Below are positions 34,666-44,212 of a stretch of DNA of 64,000 bases, in pieces. The position numbers were made by a program, and so were the translations under genes. The DNA is from Phaeobacter sp. 22II1-1F12B. GTDB taxonomy: Bacteria; Pseudomonadota; Alphaproteobacteria; Rhodobacterales; Rhodobacteraceae. The stretch lies in NCBI RefSeq assembly GCF_002210165.1, contig NZ_AQQP01000011.1:62001-126000 (forward strand), given 5' to 3'. The number at the start of each line of letters is the position of its first letter. Positions within the stretch are counted from its first letter, which is position 1. The notes below the pieces were generated by a model. That model was not told the DNA's origin. It was given only the letters and a program-made list of their open reading frames with translations, and ran no database searches.

Positions 34666-35745
34666 CTAGCGCGCCCCGGGCGCTGCGGCCGGCGGCGGCA
34701 GGGCCGCGCCGCCCGGCGCGCCGGGAGCGCCCGGTGCCCCGCCCTGCTGACCGAAGAGATCGGCGAAGCGTTCAAGCGGGAATACATCACTACGGAAGGT
34801 GATATCGACGGATCCCGCCAGCTTGGCCTGCAACTGGGTCGCGCTGTTGCTCTTGGCCGAGGACACCGACAGCCGGGTACGTTTCGAAGTGCGGGTGCCG
34901 CCGCCACCGATACCGCCAAAGATTTTGCCGATCAGCCCGCCACCGCCAGAGATCGACCGCGCCCGGGTGACCGAGCTCTTCATCGCCGCCTTGTCGCCTT
35001 TCTGAATCTGTTCGGTGGCCTTGATGTCGAACAGGACCGAGGCACGGACATTGCCCTTTTCGATGATCAGCCGGTTGATCCCCAATAGCAGCGTCTCGCG
35101 CAGCAGCGCGCGCTGCTCGCGTGCCATCTGGATCTTGGCCTCCATGATCTTGGTCTTGATGCGGGTGTCCTCGGTATCGACCTCGTTGCCGCTGGAATCC
35201 TTCAAAAGCGGCTTTGGCGGCTCATTGCCGCCGCCGCCATCCTCGTCGGGAAAATCGATCATGAACTCGTCGGAATTGTTATCCGCGAGATAGCCAAAGG
35301 CCGCGGTGTCATCGACCTCGTTGACGAATTTCGACAGCGAGCCGGTGGCGGTCTTGAGCAGGTTGAGAAAGCTCTCCTGCTGCGACAGCGTCACGTTGAG
35401 ATTGGCGTCGAAGACGGCCTCGAGCAGATCCTTGACGAATTGCGGGAAATCGACCTCGTCGATGAAATCGCCAGCCAGTTCACCCGCCTGATCGATACGC
35501 TCGTTCTGGTGGCGCTGATCGTCGATCATGTCGCTGGCACGCGCTGGCGTGCGGCGAAATTCCTGCGACAGCCCGTTGCGCGATGCACCATTGCCGCCAA
35601 GCTCGCGCAGGTTCTGGTCATAGGTCTGGCGATAGATGTCGCGCCGGTCCCGGTCGGTCATGTTGGACAATTGCCCGGACATGCCGAGCATCATCTCGCG
35701 GGTGCGTTCCTTGGCGCGGTCGTGAAGCTGCTGATCGATCTGCAT
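34666..35745 (-). CDS. island protein, 359 residues, Gly/Pro-rich tail
   Basis: ATG 35745 follows the Shine-Dalgarno aggaa. The N-terminal 100 residues are charged and helical (RAKERTREMMLGMSGQLSNM...). The middle holds helices and an acidic loop (DEFMIDFPDEDGGGGNEPP). Residues 261-265 are RARSI, followed by a Gly-rich flexible segment (SGGGGLIGKIFGGIGGGG). The later VDITFRSDVFPLERFADLFG looks like a short beta/helix tail, and the C-terminus is Gly/Ala/Pro-rich (GAPGAPGAPGGAALPPPA). The charged helical start suggests a coiled-coil or scaffold. No family recognised. Confidence 0.65.
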   Translation of the reverse strand: MQIDQQLHDRAKERTREMMLGMSGQLSNMTDRDRRDIYRQTYDQNLRELGGNGASRNGLSQEFRRTPARASDMIDDQRHQNERIDQAGELAGDFIDEVDFPQFVKDLLEAVFDANLNVTLSQQESFLNLLKTATGSLSKFVNEVDDTAAFGYLADNNSDEFMIDFPDEDGGGGNEPPKPLLKDSSGNEVDTEDTRIKTKIMEAKIQMAREQRALLRETLLLGINRLIIEKGNVRASVLFDIKATEQIQKGDKAAMKSSVTRARSISGGGGLIGKIFGGIGGGGTRTSKRTRLSVSSAKSNSATQLQAKLAGSVDITFRSDVFPLERFADLFGQQGGAPGAPGAPGGAALPPPAAAPGAR

Positions 35746-35844
35746 GGCTGTTCCTGTCTCAATGTCATGTCGTCAATGCGGGCGTCTCAACCGCCGCAGC
35801 CGCACCGCGCGAGGGCGCCGCGCGGACGGGTCGCAGCGCGGGTC

Positions 35845-37044
35845 CTAGAAATCGTCTTCGAATTCGTCCTCGAAATCGTCCTCGAACTCGGCATCCTCTT
35901 CGTACTCGCCCCCCGGCTCCTCGCCTGCGGCAGCGGCGTTGAGAATATAGCTCTCGCCCGGTTCGATAATCTGCGAAACGAAATCGGCATGGCGCAGCGG
36001 CGTGCCGGAATAGGACGCGATCGCCTGGAACAGCTTGTTGCCGTCGACCGCCATCCGCAGCCGCGGGCCGACCGCGAGCGAGATATCGAATTCGCGCCGT
36101 CCGATCCGTTCGAGCGCACCGAACAGCCCCTTGCGCGGCGAGGTGCCGTAATGGCGCATGACCTCCGGATGCTCGATGATCTCGAAGGCTTCCTCGAGTT
36201 CGGCGTAAAGCTGCCACGCATAGCGGTGGGCGGCGCCGGTGCAATGCTCGGTCAGGCTGTATTGCAGATCGCGCATCGATTGATAAATGCCGCGCCGCGA
36301 GACCGGAGAGGTGTCGCCCATGCCGTCCTGGATGCGTTCGGATTTGTCGATATACTCGGCGATCTCGCTCATGAAATTGCCCCACAGCAGCGGGCCGCGC
36401 TCATGCATGACACCGCCTCTGATCTCGCCCGGCCCTTTGTTGAGCACGCGCTTGTAAAGCATATAGCGATCCTCGACCGGCATCCGGTCGTTCTTTTTGA
36501 GAACAGCGGTATGCAGCAGGTCGTCAAGCTCATGGGTCGGCTCCTCGAATTCGAGGTTCCACCAGTCACGCAGCACCACGTCGCGGATCGCGAAACAGCG
36601 TAGGTTCTCGCCCAGTTCGTAGATATAGTCGATCGCCCCGGCGGCGAGGACGTTCTCGGGCACGACGCCCAGTTCTTCGAGGAAGTCGAAGGTCCGCACC
36701 TCATAGTTCCAGCCGGTGGTGCGCCTGCCCTGCCGCACGCCGTCGATCGGATCGGAACGGCCCGAGACCACATCGACCGCATAGGAATAGGCCAGAGCGA
36801 AATGCTCGTCGAATTCACCGTTGTTAAAGCCATCGACATCCGGCTGCAGCCCCCGATCGACGAGGTAGTCGACCATCGCGCTCTTGATCGCCGGGGTAAA
36901 GCGCTCGGGTTCGATCTCGCCGGCGGTGGCGTATTCCTCGACGAGGACGGGGATAATGCCCTGTTTTTCGAGCTTGTCGAAGATCCCCATGATGAAGGAC
37001 TCGATCCGTCCCGGGCGGAGCGAAAGGTTAAGGGTATCCAGCAT
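35845..37044 (-). CDS. island protein, 399 residues, very acidic C-terminal tail
   Basis: ATG 37044 has the Shine-Dalgarno gggag. The bulk (residues about 10-360) is a mixed alpha/beta fold rich in aromatic residues (GWNYEVRTFDFLEELG, VLRDWWNLEFEEPTHELDDLL, GPLLWGNFMSEIAEYIDKSERI). The C-terminus after GEEPGG is a chain of Glu/Asp/Phe, ending EDDFEDEFEDDF. Such acidic tails can act as docking or chaperone-like segments, which is inference. No signal peptide. No family recognised. It follows a 110-bp spacer with a perfect hairpin. Confidence 0.68.
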   Translation of the reverse strand: MLDTLNLSLRPGRIESFIMGIFDKLEKQGIIPVLVEEYATAGEIEPERFTPAIKSAMVDYLVDRGLQPDVDGFNNGEFDEHFALAYSYAVDVVSGRSDPIDGVRQGRRTTGWNYEVRTFDFLEELGVVPENVLAAGAIDYIYELGENLRCFAIRDVVLRDWWNLEFEEPTHELDDLLHTAVLKKNDRMPVEDRYMLYKRVLNKGPGEIRGGVMHERGPLLWGNFMSEIAEYIDKSERIQDGMGDTSPVSRRGIYQSMRDLQYSLTEHCTGAAHRYAWQLYAELEEAFEIIEHPEVMRHYGTSPRKGLFGALERIGRREFDISLAVGPRLRMAVDGNKLFQAIASYSGTPLRHADFVSQIIEPGESYILNAAAAGEEPGGEYEEDAEFEDDFEDEFEDDF

Positions 37045-37104
37045 GGCGGGGGTCTCCCGTTTCAATCCAGTCGGCGCAAAAGTGCGCCCTGTCGGTGGTC
37101 GGCA

Positions 37105-37127
37105 CGGCCTCCGGCGCACGGAGGCCG
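37105..37127. other. perfect intra-operon hairpin
   Basis: cggcctccg-gcgca-cggaggccg, a 9-bp stem without a T-run, sits in the 110-bp gap between two same-strand island genes, the longest gap in the operon. It could slow transcription or protect the mRNA ends. Confidence 0.45.
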
Positions 37128-37154
37128 CAGGCGGTGTCGTCGGTTACACGCGGC

Positions 37155-37853
37155 TCACAAGGCGCGCCTCATTTCGCGGATCGCCAGCAGGCGCTCATTC
37201 TCGGTCAGCAGCCGGCGGTTCTCGGTGGCGACGATATCCACCAGCGCCGCGGCCACGAGGTCGAGCGGGCCGCCATCTTTCTCCATTTCGAACAATTCGG
37301 CCTCAAGAAAACCCGGCGCATCCTCGGGATCGGCCTTGTAGCCGTCATCGTCGTCGCTGCGCAGCAGATCGTGGATCAGCGCGGCATGGAACCGCGCAAG
37401 GATGTGCTGGCGCGCCTCCGAGGATTGCCGCCGGCTGGCAAGCTGCGCGACACGGTTCAACTCATCGGCCAGACGGTTCTCATAAACCCAGCGGCGGATG
37501 CTCTCTTCCATCTCCGCGGGCGTGTCCATGTCGCAGGGCAGCATTTCGATATAGTTCCCAAGCGCGGTCTCCACCGCCTTGGTAAAGATCCGGTCGAGCT
37601 TGCCCGACGGCGTGCGGATGTCGAGGAAGCTTGCCGGGCTGCCTTCGCCGCGCAGGCGGCTGAGCTTGCCGATGGCCTCGGCGAGATGCGGATTCTCAAA
37701 GGCCTTGGTCCGGTTCAGGATATTGTCACGGTTGTCATCGATCGCGAATTCCACCGCCGCCCGCGCCGGGGCTGGCGGACGCCGCCGCACCGTCGATTTC
37801 GCATCCGAGCCGCTTCGCTCCTCGGTGGCTTGATCGGAGTCTGTATTCGTCAT
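37155..37853 (-). CDS. island protein, 232 residues, helical
   Basis: ATG 37853 with Shine-Dalgarno ggagat, starting 10 bp after the subtilase stop. The N-terminal 45 residues are polar and basic (RSGSDAKSTVRRRPPAPARAA), then predicted helices (DNRDNILNRTKAFENPHLAEAIGKLSRLRG, TPAEMEESIRRWVYENRLADELNRVAQLASRRQSSEARQHIL, cited in parts). The C-terminal helix is long and charged (DIVATENRRLLTENERLLAIREMRRAL), a likely coiled-coil. No catalytic motif, no signal peptide. Possibly a scaffold or adaptor for the protease encoded just upstream. No family recognised. Confidence 0.65.
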   Translation of the reverse strand: MTNTDSDQATEERSGSDAKSTVRRRPPAPARAAVEFAIDDNRDNILNRTKAFENPHLAEAIGKLSRLRGEGSPASFLDIRTPSGKLDRIFTKAVETALGNYIEMLPCDMDTPAEMEESIRRWVYENRLADELNRVAQLASRRQSSEARQHILARFHAALIHDLLRSDDDDGYKADPEDAPGFLEAELFEMEKDGGPLDLVAAALVDIVATENRRLLTENERLLAIREMRRAL

Positions 37854-37863
37854 GGAAATCTCC

Positions 37864-39138
37864 TCACGCCGTTTTCGCCCGCGCCAGTCGCAGAGCGTCG
37901 ATGATGTTGAGCCGGCCATAGCCCGCCTTGGGGTGTTGAAACCGGTGGTCCAGCCGGTCAGCCGTCTGTTTGAGCAGGTATTTGACCTGGCCATCAGTCA
38001 GGCCACGGGCAAAGCTCTTGAGCAGCGCCACCGCCCCGGCCACAAAGGGCGCGGCATGGCTGGTGCCCGTCGCATAGGCATAGCCATCGTCGCGATAGCT
38101 GGAATAGACATCCTCGCCCGGCGCGATAAGCTGAACGCGGCGGTTATAGGTCGAAAACCCCGCCACCCCGCCGTCGCGGGCCATCGCGCCAACCGTGATC
38201 ACTCCGGGCAGCGCGCCCGGATAGTAGAGTGCGTTGCGCCCGTCGTTGCCAGAGGCGGCGACCACGGTCACCCCCTTTTCGCGGGCATAGCGGATCACGT
38301 CGGCATGGGGCAGACCACCGCCTTCGTGGCGCACGCCAAGGCTCATGTTGATGACGTCGGCACCGTTGTCTATCGCCCATTTCACGCCCTGATTGATATT
38401 GTCGACAAGCCCCGCACCATAGCGTTCGCCGTCACGCTCCATCGCCGCCAGAACCCGCACCGGAATCAGCGTGCAATCAGGCGCTACGCCGGTGGGCATC
38501 CGCCGCCCCGCTCCAAGCGCGATCCCGGCTACATGGGTGCCGTGGCCGACATCGTCTTCGGGCGCGGCATCGGCATCCAGAAGATCGCCGATGAACCGGT
38601 CATGGCCGTCGAGGATGTTGACCTCGTCCCGCGGCGCATGGATGCGGGTGAACTCGGGATGGTCGATATCGACGCCGGTATCCAGCACGGCGATGCGCAC
38701 CGATGGATCGCCGGTCGTGATCCGGTGCGCCTTGTGCAGAAAGACCGCATCGCGCGAGGTCTGGTCAGGCACCGGCGATCGGCTGAAGGGCTGCGGCATC
38801 CGCGCCACCGAGACGTAACCCGGGCGCACGCTCACGATCTGCGGCAGAACCTGAAGATTTTCGATCAAACCGCGGGGAATGCGCCCCGCCCGCTGCAGGA
38901 TGATGCGTACAGTACGATCAAGGCCAGCCGCCAATTCGGCCGGGCTCCACCCCGTGGCAGATGCTGGGCGGAATTCACTGCCAACCCAGAATGGTGTGCG
39001 GGCAGCATCCATAATTCTGTTGACCGGTCCTATAAATCGGTCCGCGCCTTGTGGCTTATTCTCAATTAAGTCCGACCAATGCAGAAGAGCAGGAACAACT
39101 GACCCCTCGCGAAAAGTCGCGATGATATGAGGCTTCAT
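37864..39138 (-). CDS. S8 subtilisin-like serine protease (leaderless)
   Basis: 424 residues; first gene of the nine-gene operon. Full catalytic set: Asp153 in IAVLDTGVDIDHP, His199 in DDVGHGTHVAG, oxyanion Asn298 in AASGNDG, Ser360 in ATGTSHAAPF. There is a short N-terminal region of about 145 residues that is not a typical I9 prodomain and has no signal peptide, so it seems cytoplasmic or exported by an unknown route. Because the neighbouring products carry R-x-R-[AS]-[LI] linkers, a processing role is an attractive guess (inference). Confidence 0.9.
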   Translation of the reverse strand: MKPHIIATFREGSVVPALLHWSDLIENKPQGADRFIGPVNRIMDAARTPFWVGSEFRPASATGWSPAELAAGLDRTVRIILQRAGRIPRGLIENLQVLPQIVSVRPGYVSVARMPQPFSRSPVPDQTSRDAVFLHKAHRITTGDPSVRIAVLDTGVDIDHPEFTRIHAPRDEVNILDGHDRFIGDLLDADAAPEDDVGHGTHVAGIALGAGRRMPTGVAPDCTLIPVRVLAAMERDGERYGAGLVDNINQGVKWAIDNGADVINMSLGVRHEGGGLPHADVIRYAREKGVTVVAASGNDGRNALYYPGALPGVITVGAMARDGGVAGFSTYNRRVQLIAPGEDVYSSYRDDGYAYATGTSHAAPFVAGAVALLKSFARGLTDGQVKYLLKQTADRLDHRFQHPKAGYGRLNIIDALRLARAKTA

Positions 39139-39718
39139 GACACATACAAAAATAGAAATTGGGACTTCCTAAAGGATACCACAGAGGCCCATTTTTATAA
39201 ATACGCAACCTTAGATTGTTTTAAGAGCAGAAAACAGAGGTTTAGGTCACGAAGTTTATTTATTGTTTTTATTGCAGTTTTATCGTTTGAAAAGGTGGTG
39301 GCGTCTTGCAGGGGTAGGATGGCACCGCCGAAATCGACGCTACTCAGCGCCAGTCTTTCTTGGTCATGCGTGGGCTTCTTTCGACCTGAGCGACCCGCAC
39401 GGTTCCGGCTCACATCGAAATCCCTGAGAGCGGCTTAAATCACGGAAGATCGCCAGACTTCCTGTCTGCCAATCGCATCTCTGCTCGGTTTCACTACACC
39501 AACTGATCCATTCAGCCGAATTTTGCCGACTTGCGCACAACATTTCTCGGGTACACCTCGAAATTGCGCACAACCTGTGGTAGAGTATCCGTATTTAAGA
39601 ACGTACCGACTTTAAAACTTTTATTTTAACCATCGACGCGGCTGTCAATTTCCGACCGCATGTTGCCTGCGAGTGGAGCCACGCCCCCAGACGCCGCGCC
39701 CCGAGCGAGGTATTTCCC
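39139..39718. other. 580-bp AT-rich divergent spacer
   Basis: A non-coding, clearly AT-rich block between the start codons of the subtilase operon (leftward) and the Cys-rich metzincin (rightward). It holds an 11-bp direct repeat near 39531 and 39564. This is the only promoter-sized region for the whole island, and its base composition contrasts with the GC-rich genes around it. Confidence 0.6.
39531..39574. promoter_or_regulatory. two direct repeats ttgcgcacaac, 33 bp apart
   Basis: ttgcgcacaac at 39531-39541 and 39564-39574. The start-to-start distance is 33 bp, about three helical turns, so bound proteins would face the same side. The second copy can serve as a -35 box (TTGCGC) with TATCCG 16 bp later (39586-39591), placing a probable activator or repressor site at the promoter of the metzincin gene. 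Confidence 0.5.
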
Positions 39719-42700
39719 ATGGCTCAGACCGACCCCAAAATCATCCAAGGACGCATCACCCGCAAGGACAATGGTGCGGGCGTTCACGGCCTCTCTATCA
39801 CCGTCTGGTGCGGCTCGACCTGCAATCCCGCACGGCTCGGCACAGTACTGACGCGGCGTGACGGATCTTTTGCGATCTGCGACCTCTGCAACCTGTGCGC
39901 CCATGCCGGGCCCTGCGACATCCACCTTGTGATCCATGACTGCACAGGCCGCAAGATCCACGACACGCGCGAGGAATGTACCCCCTGCAGCCCGGGCCGC
40001 TCGGATGAATGCGAGGTGGTGCTGGTGCCGGATGTGCTCTGGTGGCACCTCAATTGCTGCGAGAGCTGGTGTTGCCCGACCGGCCCGCTGGTGCCGCGCC
40101 GGATGATCGACGAGATTGAGGAGGCCCATGCCGATCTGATGCGCCGCGACAGTCAGCGCGCCTTCGATCTGTCCGCCTGTCTCGCCCGGGCGATTCCGGT
40201 GGTTGGCCTGTTCGACCGGGTGCTCGACGATGCCTGCGCCACGCTTCAGGGCGATCTCGCGGCCGGTCAGAGGTTCCGCGACGTGCTGCAGGTGCTCTGC
40301 GCCGACCGCCGGTCGGGGTGCTGTTGCGGCAGCGACGACGTGCTGAGTGCGCTGCTACAACCCGGTGGCGCCGCCGAGGCCATCGCCCTGCCTGCCCTCG
40401 ACACAGCGGTGGTCGTCGCCGAACCCGCCGCCGCTCCGGAGGCCGATTCCGAAGACGGCACCGAAAGCGCGCAATGCAGTTGCTGCGACACAGAGGCGCC
40501 TAGTCCCGCCCCCTGCCCCTGTGCGCCCGAGATCATCGACCGCGAGGCAATGCTCGCCGCACTTCTGGCCGCGCTGCACATCTCCTGCGGCCACGAGGAA
40601 ACCGCACGCGCCTATCTCGGCGCCCTGCTCGACCAGTTCTGCCGCCTCGAATTCCTCGGCGCGCTGCACCGTGCTGCCGTTGCGGCCTCCTGCGGCGATC
40701 AGGTCGCACAGGTGCATTTCCGCGATCTGATCGAGGTGTTGCGGCGCGACTGCCAAACGCCGTGCTGCTGCGAGACCTGCCTCGACGCGCGCCTTGCCGA
40801 TTGCCTGCGCGAGGCGATGACGGTCTGGACACAGCTGCGCTGCTACGAGGTGCGCCGGGTCGAACCGGCCCGCGCCTGCCCGGGCGACCGCATCACGATC
40901 TGTGGCGAGGGCTTTGGCTGCCTGCCCGGCCTCGTCGCCTTTGAACCTTTGCAGGGCGTTGGCGAACCGGTCCAGGTCACGCCAGAGCGTTGGTGCGATG
41001 ACCGGATCGATGTCATCGTGCCCAGCGGCGCGGGCTGCGGGCTGGACCTCGTGCTGCCGCAACAGACAATCAAGATTTGCAACCGCCTGATCGACCTGCG
41101 GCCCACGGGCTGCATCCTGTCGGGCTTCGAGGGGACCTCGGCACAGATCCTGAAATTCACCGTCAAGGGCCTGGCCGATGGCGCCTGTCTCGAACCCGGC
41201 CAGCCACTGCGCATCCGCTGGAAGACCTGTGCCGCCGATCGCGTGCGCATCGAAATCCGCAACCGCCGGACCGGCGCAGTGCTGGCGCAGCGCGATCCCG
41301 CCGAAGCGCGCGGCGCGTGGGACTTTCTCGAAACGCAATTCACCGAAACCACCGAGATCGACGTACGGATCACCGTGCAGGGACGCTGTAAACCGCCAAG
41401 CTCGAGCCGCGAGATTGGATTCGTCTTCCAGAACCCGCCCGATCTGAGCGTCGATGGGCTTGAGATCACTCAGGCGATCCAGCATTACCGCGCCGCCGCG
41501 CATCTCACCGACCCCGCTGATCGCGGCCCCGACAACAGCCTGCGGCTGGTCACCGACAAGACCGCTTGGGTCCGCGTCTACCTGCGCAGTGGCCAGGCCC
41601 CTTGGTTCGACGGCGGCACCCTGCCCGGCGTGACCGGCACGCTGCGTGTCGAAAGGCGCACCGGCGGTGTCTGGTCCCAGATCGCCGTGCTCAATCCCCA
41701 GAACGGCCCTGTCACCGCGCAGGACGCATTCGTCAACTATGCCGCCGAGCGCGGAGATATCAGCGCGACGCTCAACTTCGTGGTGCCCGCCGCCCTGATG
41801 ACCGGCCTTCTGCGGTTTAGCGCCGAGGTCGCGTCGCCCTATCCGCAATGCCCCGGCAACACCGCCGCGGGCGCGACGCTGGCTGACGTGAACCTGACCC
41901 AGACGCTGAACGCGGCCTTCATCACAATCGGATATCAGGGGCCCAACAACGACAATTCAGACACGCTCTCCCTGCCTGCGCCGTCGCTGGCGCAATGCCA
42001 GTCCGAGACAAGCTGGGCGATGACCACCTTCCCTGTCTCTGGCCAGCCGAATGTCCGCATCGCGGCTAGCTTCACGACGAACACGCCACTCAACGATCCG
42101 CGCTCCTGCCCGGGCTGCTGCTCGCCCAATTGGCAACCGCTGCTGCAAACCGTGGCGGCGTTGGTGGCGCTCGATCAGTTGGCCTTCCCGGGGGGGAACT
42201 GGGTCTATTACGGCCTCGTCAACAACGGCATCCCGGTCACCGTACCGGGCTGCAACGGTTGGGGCGGCACCGGCGGGCTTGCCGGGCGACCGGTGACCTA
42301 TGCCCACGAGATAGGCCACCAATTCGGCCTGCCCCATGCGCGCTGTGGCAATGCCGGTACGGGCAATGCCGCCTATCCGGTCTACGAGCCCTACGACCTG
42401 CCGGTCGACGTGCCTGCCAACCCGGTGAGCAACACCAACTGGACGATGGCCTCGATCGGCGAATTCGGGCTCGACATCAATACCGGCGTGATCGCCAACC
42501 CGGCGACGGCAGAGGATTTCATGTCCTATTGCTCGCCGCGCTGGATCTCGCGTTTCACTCACAATTACCTCGTCAACTGGCCGCAATTGTCGCCGAGCAT
42601 GATCGCGACCGGTGTGGATGGCGGCGCGCTGCGTGAAATCGTAGATGACGAGCCGAACTTTGCAGAGCCCGACGGGATCCGCCCGCTGATCGACATCTTC

Positions 42701-43618
42701 GCGGTGCTGACCGGCGATACGGTCGAGGTCACATCGGTATCGCGGCTGGAGACGCGTGCGCTGTCGCGCGGCGGGGCGGCCACGGCCTTTACCGCCGAGC
42801 TGATCGATGAGGATGGCGGCCTGATCGCCGCCGACACCGCCTATGCCTTCGGCAGCGAGGGCGGATGCGGCGGGGCCGGCCATGGCTACAGCAGCAAGGG
42901 CGGCGGCGGCGATTGTGGTTGCGGCTGCGGTGGCGATGACCGCCTCGATCCGAAGCGGCCGGTGCTCTTGAGGGCGATGGTGCCCGATGTGGCGCCCGGC
43001 GCGGGTCTCCGCCTGCGCGACCGCGACGGTGAGATCGTCTGGGAGCGCAAGCGCCCGGCACGTGCCCCCAAGCTGACCCGCGTGGAGGCCTCCTATGACG
43101 GCAAATCGGGCGAAATCGCCCTGCGCTGGAAGACCAGTGTCGATGCCAAGGCCAAGGACCATGCCTTTGTCGCCCTGCGCTGGTCGGCTGATGATGGCAA
43201 GACCTGGCGCGCGCTGCAGACCGGGCTGACCGAAGAGAGCGCCCAAATTGATCCCGCGAACCTGCCGGGGGGCGCGATCCGCTTCGAGATCCGGCTGAGC
43301 GACGGGTTCGACACGGTGGTGGCGCAAACCGATGCGGTCGAACTCCCCCAGAGACCGCCCAGTGTCGCGATCTTGCACCCCGCCGATGGCGGCTCGGTGC
43401 CGCGCGACCGCCTGATGCATCTGCGCGCCACGCTTGACGCCCCCGGCGGCGCGCCGCAGGACGATGCCGCGCTGGTCTGGTCGATCGACGGCAAGGAGGT
43501 GGGCAAAGGCGCCGATCTCTGGATCGAGACACCGGAGACCGGCCGGCACAAGGTGACGGTCAGGACGGGCAAGGGCGACCTCGCCGCAGAGGCCAGCCAC
43601 GTCTTCACCGTGAAGTGA
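39719..43618 (+). CDS. 1299-residue cysteine-rich metzincin-type metalloprotease
   Basis: ATG 39719, Shine-Dalgarno gagcgagg. The zinc site is HEIGHQFGLPH (His863, Glu864, His867, His873), followed about 60 residues later by a Met-turn (AEDFMSYC), so it is a metzincin. Before it lie a Cys-rich N-terminal third with CC and CCC clusters (CCESWCCPTG, SGCCCGSDD, CPCAP, PCCCETC) and beta-sandwich domains (residues about 395-690). After it come an intervening GCGCGG Cys/Gly segment (near 1060) and an Ig/FN3-like C-terminus. No signal peptide is seen despite the many Cys. Function unknown; divergent from the subtilase operon. Confidence 0.85.
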   Translation: MAQTDPKIIQGRITRKDNGAGVHGLSITVWCGSTCNPARLGTVLTRRDGSFAICDLCNLCAHAGPCDIHLVIHDCTGRKIHDTREECTPCSPGRSDECEVVLVPDVLWWHLNCCESWCCPTGPLVPRRMIDEIEEAHADLMRRDSQRAFDLSACLARAIPVVGLFDRVLDDACATLQGDLAAGQRFRDVLQVLCADRRSGCCCGSDDVLSALLQPGGAAEAIALPALDTAVVVAEPAAAPEADSEDGTESAQCSCCDTEAPSPAPCPCAPEIIDREAMLAALLAALHISCGHEETARAYLGALLDQFCRLEFLGALHRAAVAASCGDQVAQVHFRDLIEVLRRDCQTPCCCETCLDARLADCLREAMTVWTQLRCYEVRRVEPARACPGDRITICGEGFGCLPGLVAFEPLQGVGEPVQVTPERWCDDRIDVIVPSGAGCGLDLVLPQQTIKICNRLIDLRPTGCILSGFEGTSAQILKFTVKGLADGACLEPGQPLRIRWKTCAADRVRIEIRNRRTGAVLAQRDPAEARGAWDFLETQFTETTEIDVRITVQGRCKPPSSSREIGFVFQNPPDLSVDGLEITQAIQHYRAAAHLTDPADRGPDNSLRLVTDKTAWVRVYLRSGQAPWFDGGTLPGVTGTLRVERRTGGVWSQIAVLNPQNGPVTAQDAFVNYAAERGDISATLNFVVPAALMTGLLRFSAEVASPYPQCPGNTAAGATLADVNLTQTLNAAFITIGYQGPNNDNSDTLSLPAPSLAQCQSETSWAMTTFPVSGQPNVRIAASFTTNTPLNDPRSCPGCCSPNWQPLLQTVAALVALDQLAFPGGNWVYYGLVNNGIPVTVPGCNGWGGTGGLAGRPVTYAHEIGHQFGLPHARCGNAGTGNAAYPVYEPYDLPVDVPANPVSNTNWTMASIGEFGLDINTGVIANPATAEDFMSYCSPRWISRFTHNYLVNWPQLSPSMIATGVDGGALREIVDDEPNFAEPDGIRPLIDIFAVLTGDTVEVTSVSRLETRALSRGGAATAFTAELIDEDGGLIAADTAYAFGSEGGCGGAGHGYSSKGGGGDCGCGCGGDDRLDPKRPVLLRAMVPDVAPGAGLRLRDRDGEIVWERKRPARAPKLTRVEASYDGKSGEIALRWKTSVDAKAKDHAFVALRWSADDGKTWRALQTGLTEESAQIDPANLPGGAIRFEIRLSDGFDTVVAQTDAVELPQRPPSVAILHPADGGSVPRDRLMHLRATLDAPGGAPQDDAALVWSIDGKEVGKGADLWIETPETGRHKVTVRTGKGDLAAEASHVFTVK

Positions 43619-44212
43619 CGGCTCGGATGGCGGGTTGAGCGACTGGCCCGCCATCTGGTCTGCCACCTCGCTCAGCAGGTGTTCGTACTACGTAACGGTG
43701 AGCGTTTTACGGAACGCCACCAGCGCATTTTTCATTTGGTCGTCAAGCGCGGGCGCATGGGTCAGCTCCGCGACCGCCATCGTCTTGGCCCCCTGCAACG
43801 CACCGAAGGGTTCGCCAATCTCGAAAGTTGTGGTGTAGATTCTGTAGAACAAAACCACGGTGCACAGACCCTCTGATGTATTCCCCAGAAACACCCCAAA
43901 TTTTGGTTGGCGTGTTCCGCATCGAATCCGTGTCTGTAAGAGAAGCGGCAACACACGAAAGCATCGAATTTCACGGACGCCAGAGGACGCCAGAAGGCTA
44001 TCCTTATCAAGCAGGCGGAGGACGGGAGGCGAATCCGGGATATTAGCGGACTGAAACGAGCGAGCGCGACGGCATTTCAAGAACTCTCTCTCGGTAAGAT
44101 CGGTATAACACCTGCCATGTCGCCCTGCCCCGCTCAAGCCGCTGAAATCGCGCGTCTGGGCATCGCGAAGCCCGCAGAATAAGGCCCTTTCAACGTACCT
44201 CTCAACCGAAAA
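43619..44212. other. gene-free right end of island
   Basis: About 590 bp after the metzincin gene. Frames present are long but show no coding character or Shine-Dalgarno, and the longest one on the minus strand runs straight through the tRNA remnant. Possibly decayed mobility genes; none recognisable. Confidence 0.45.
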
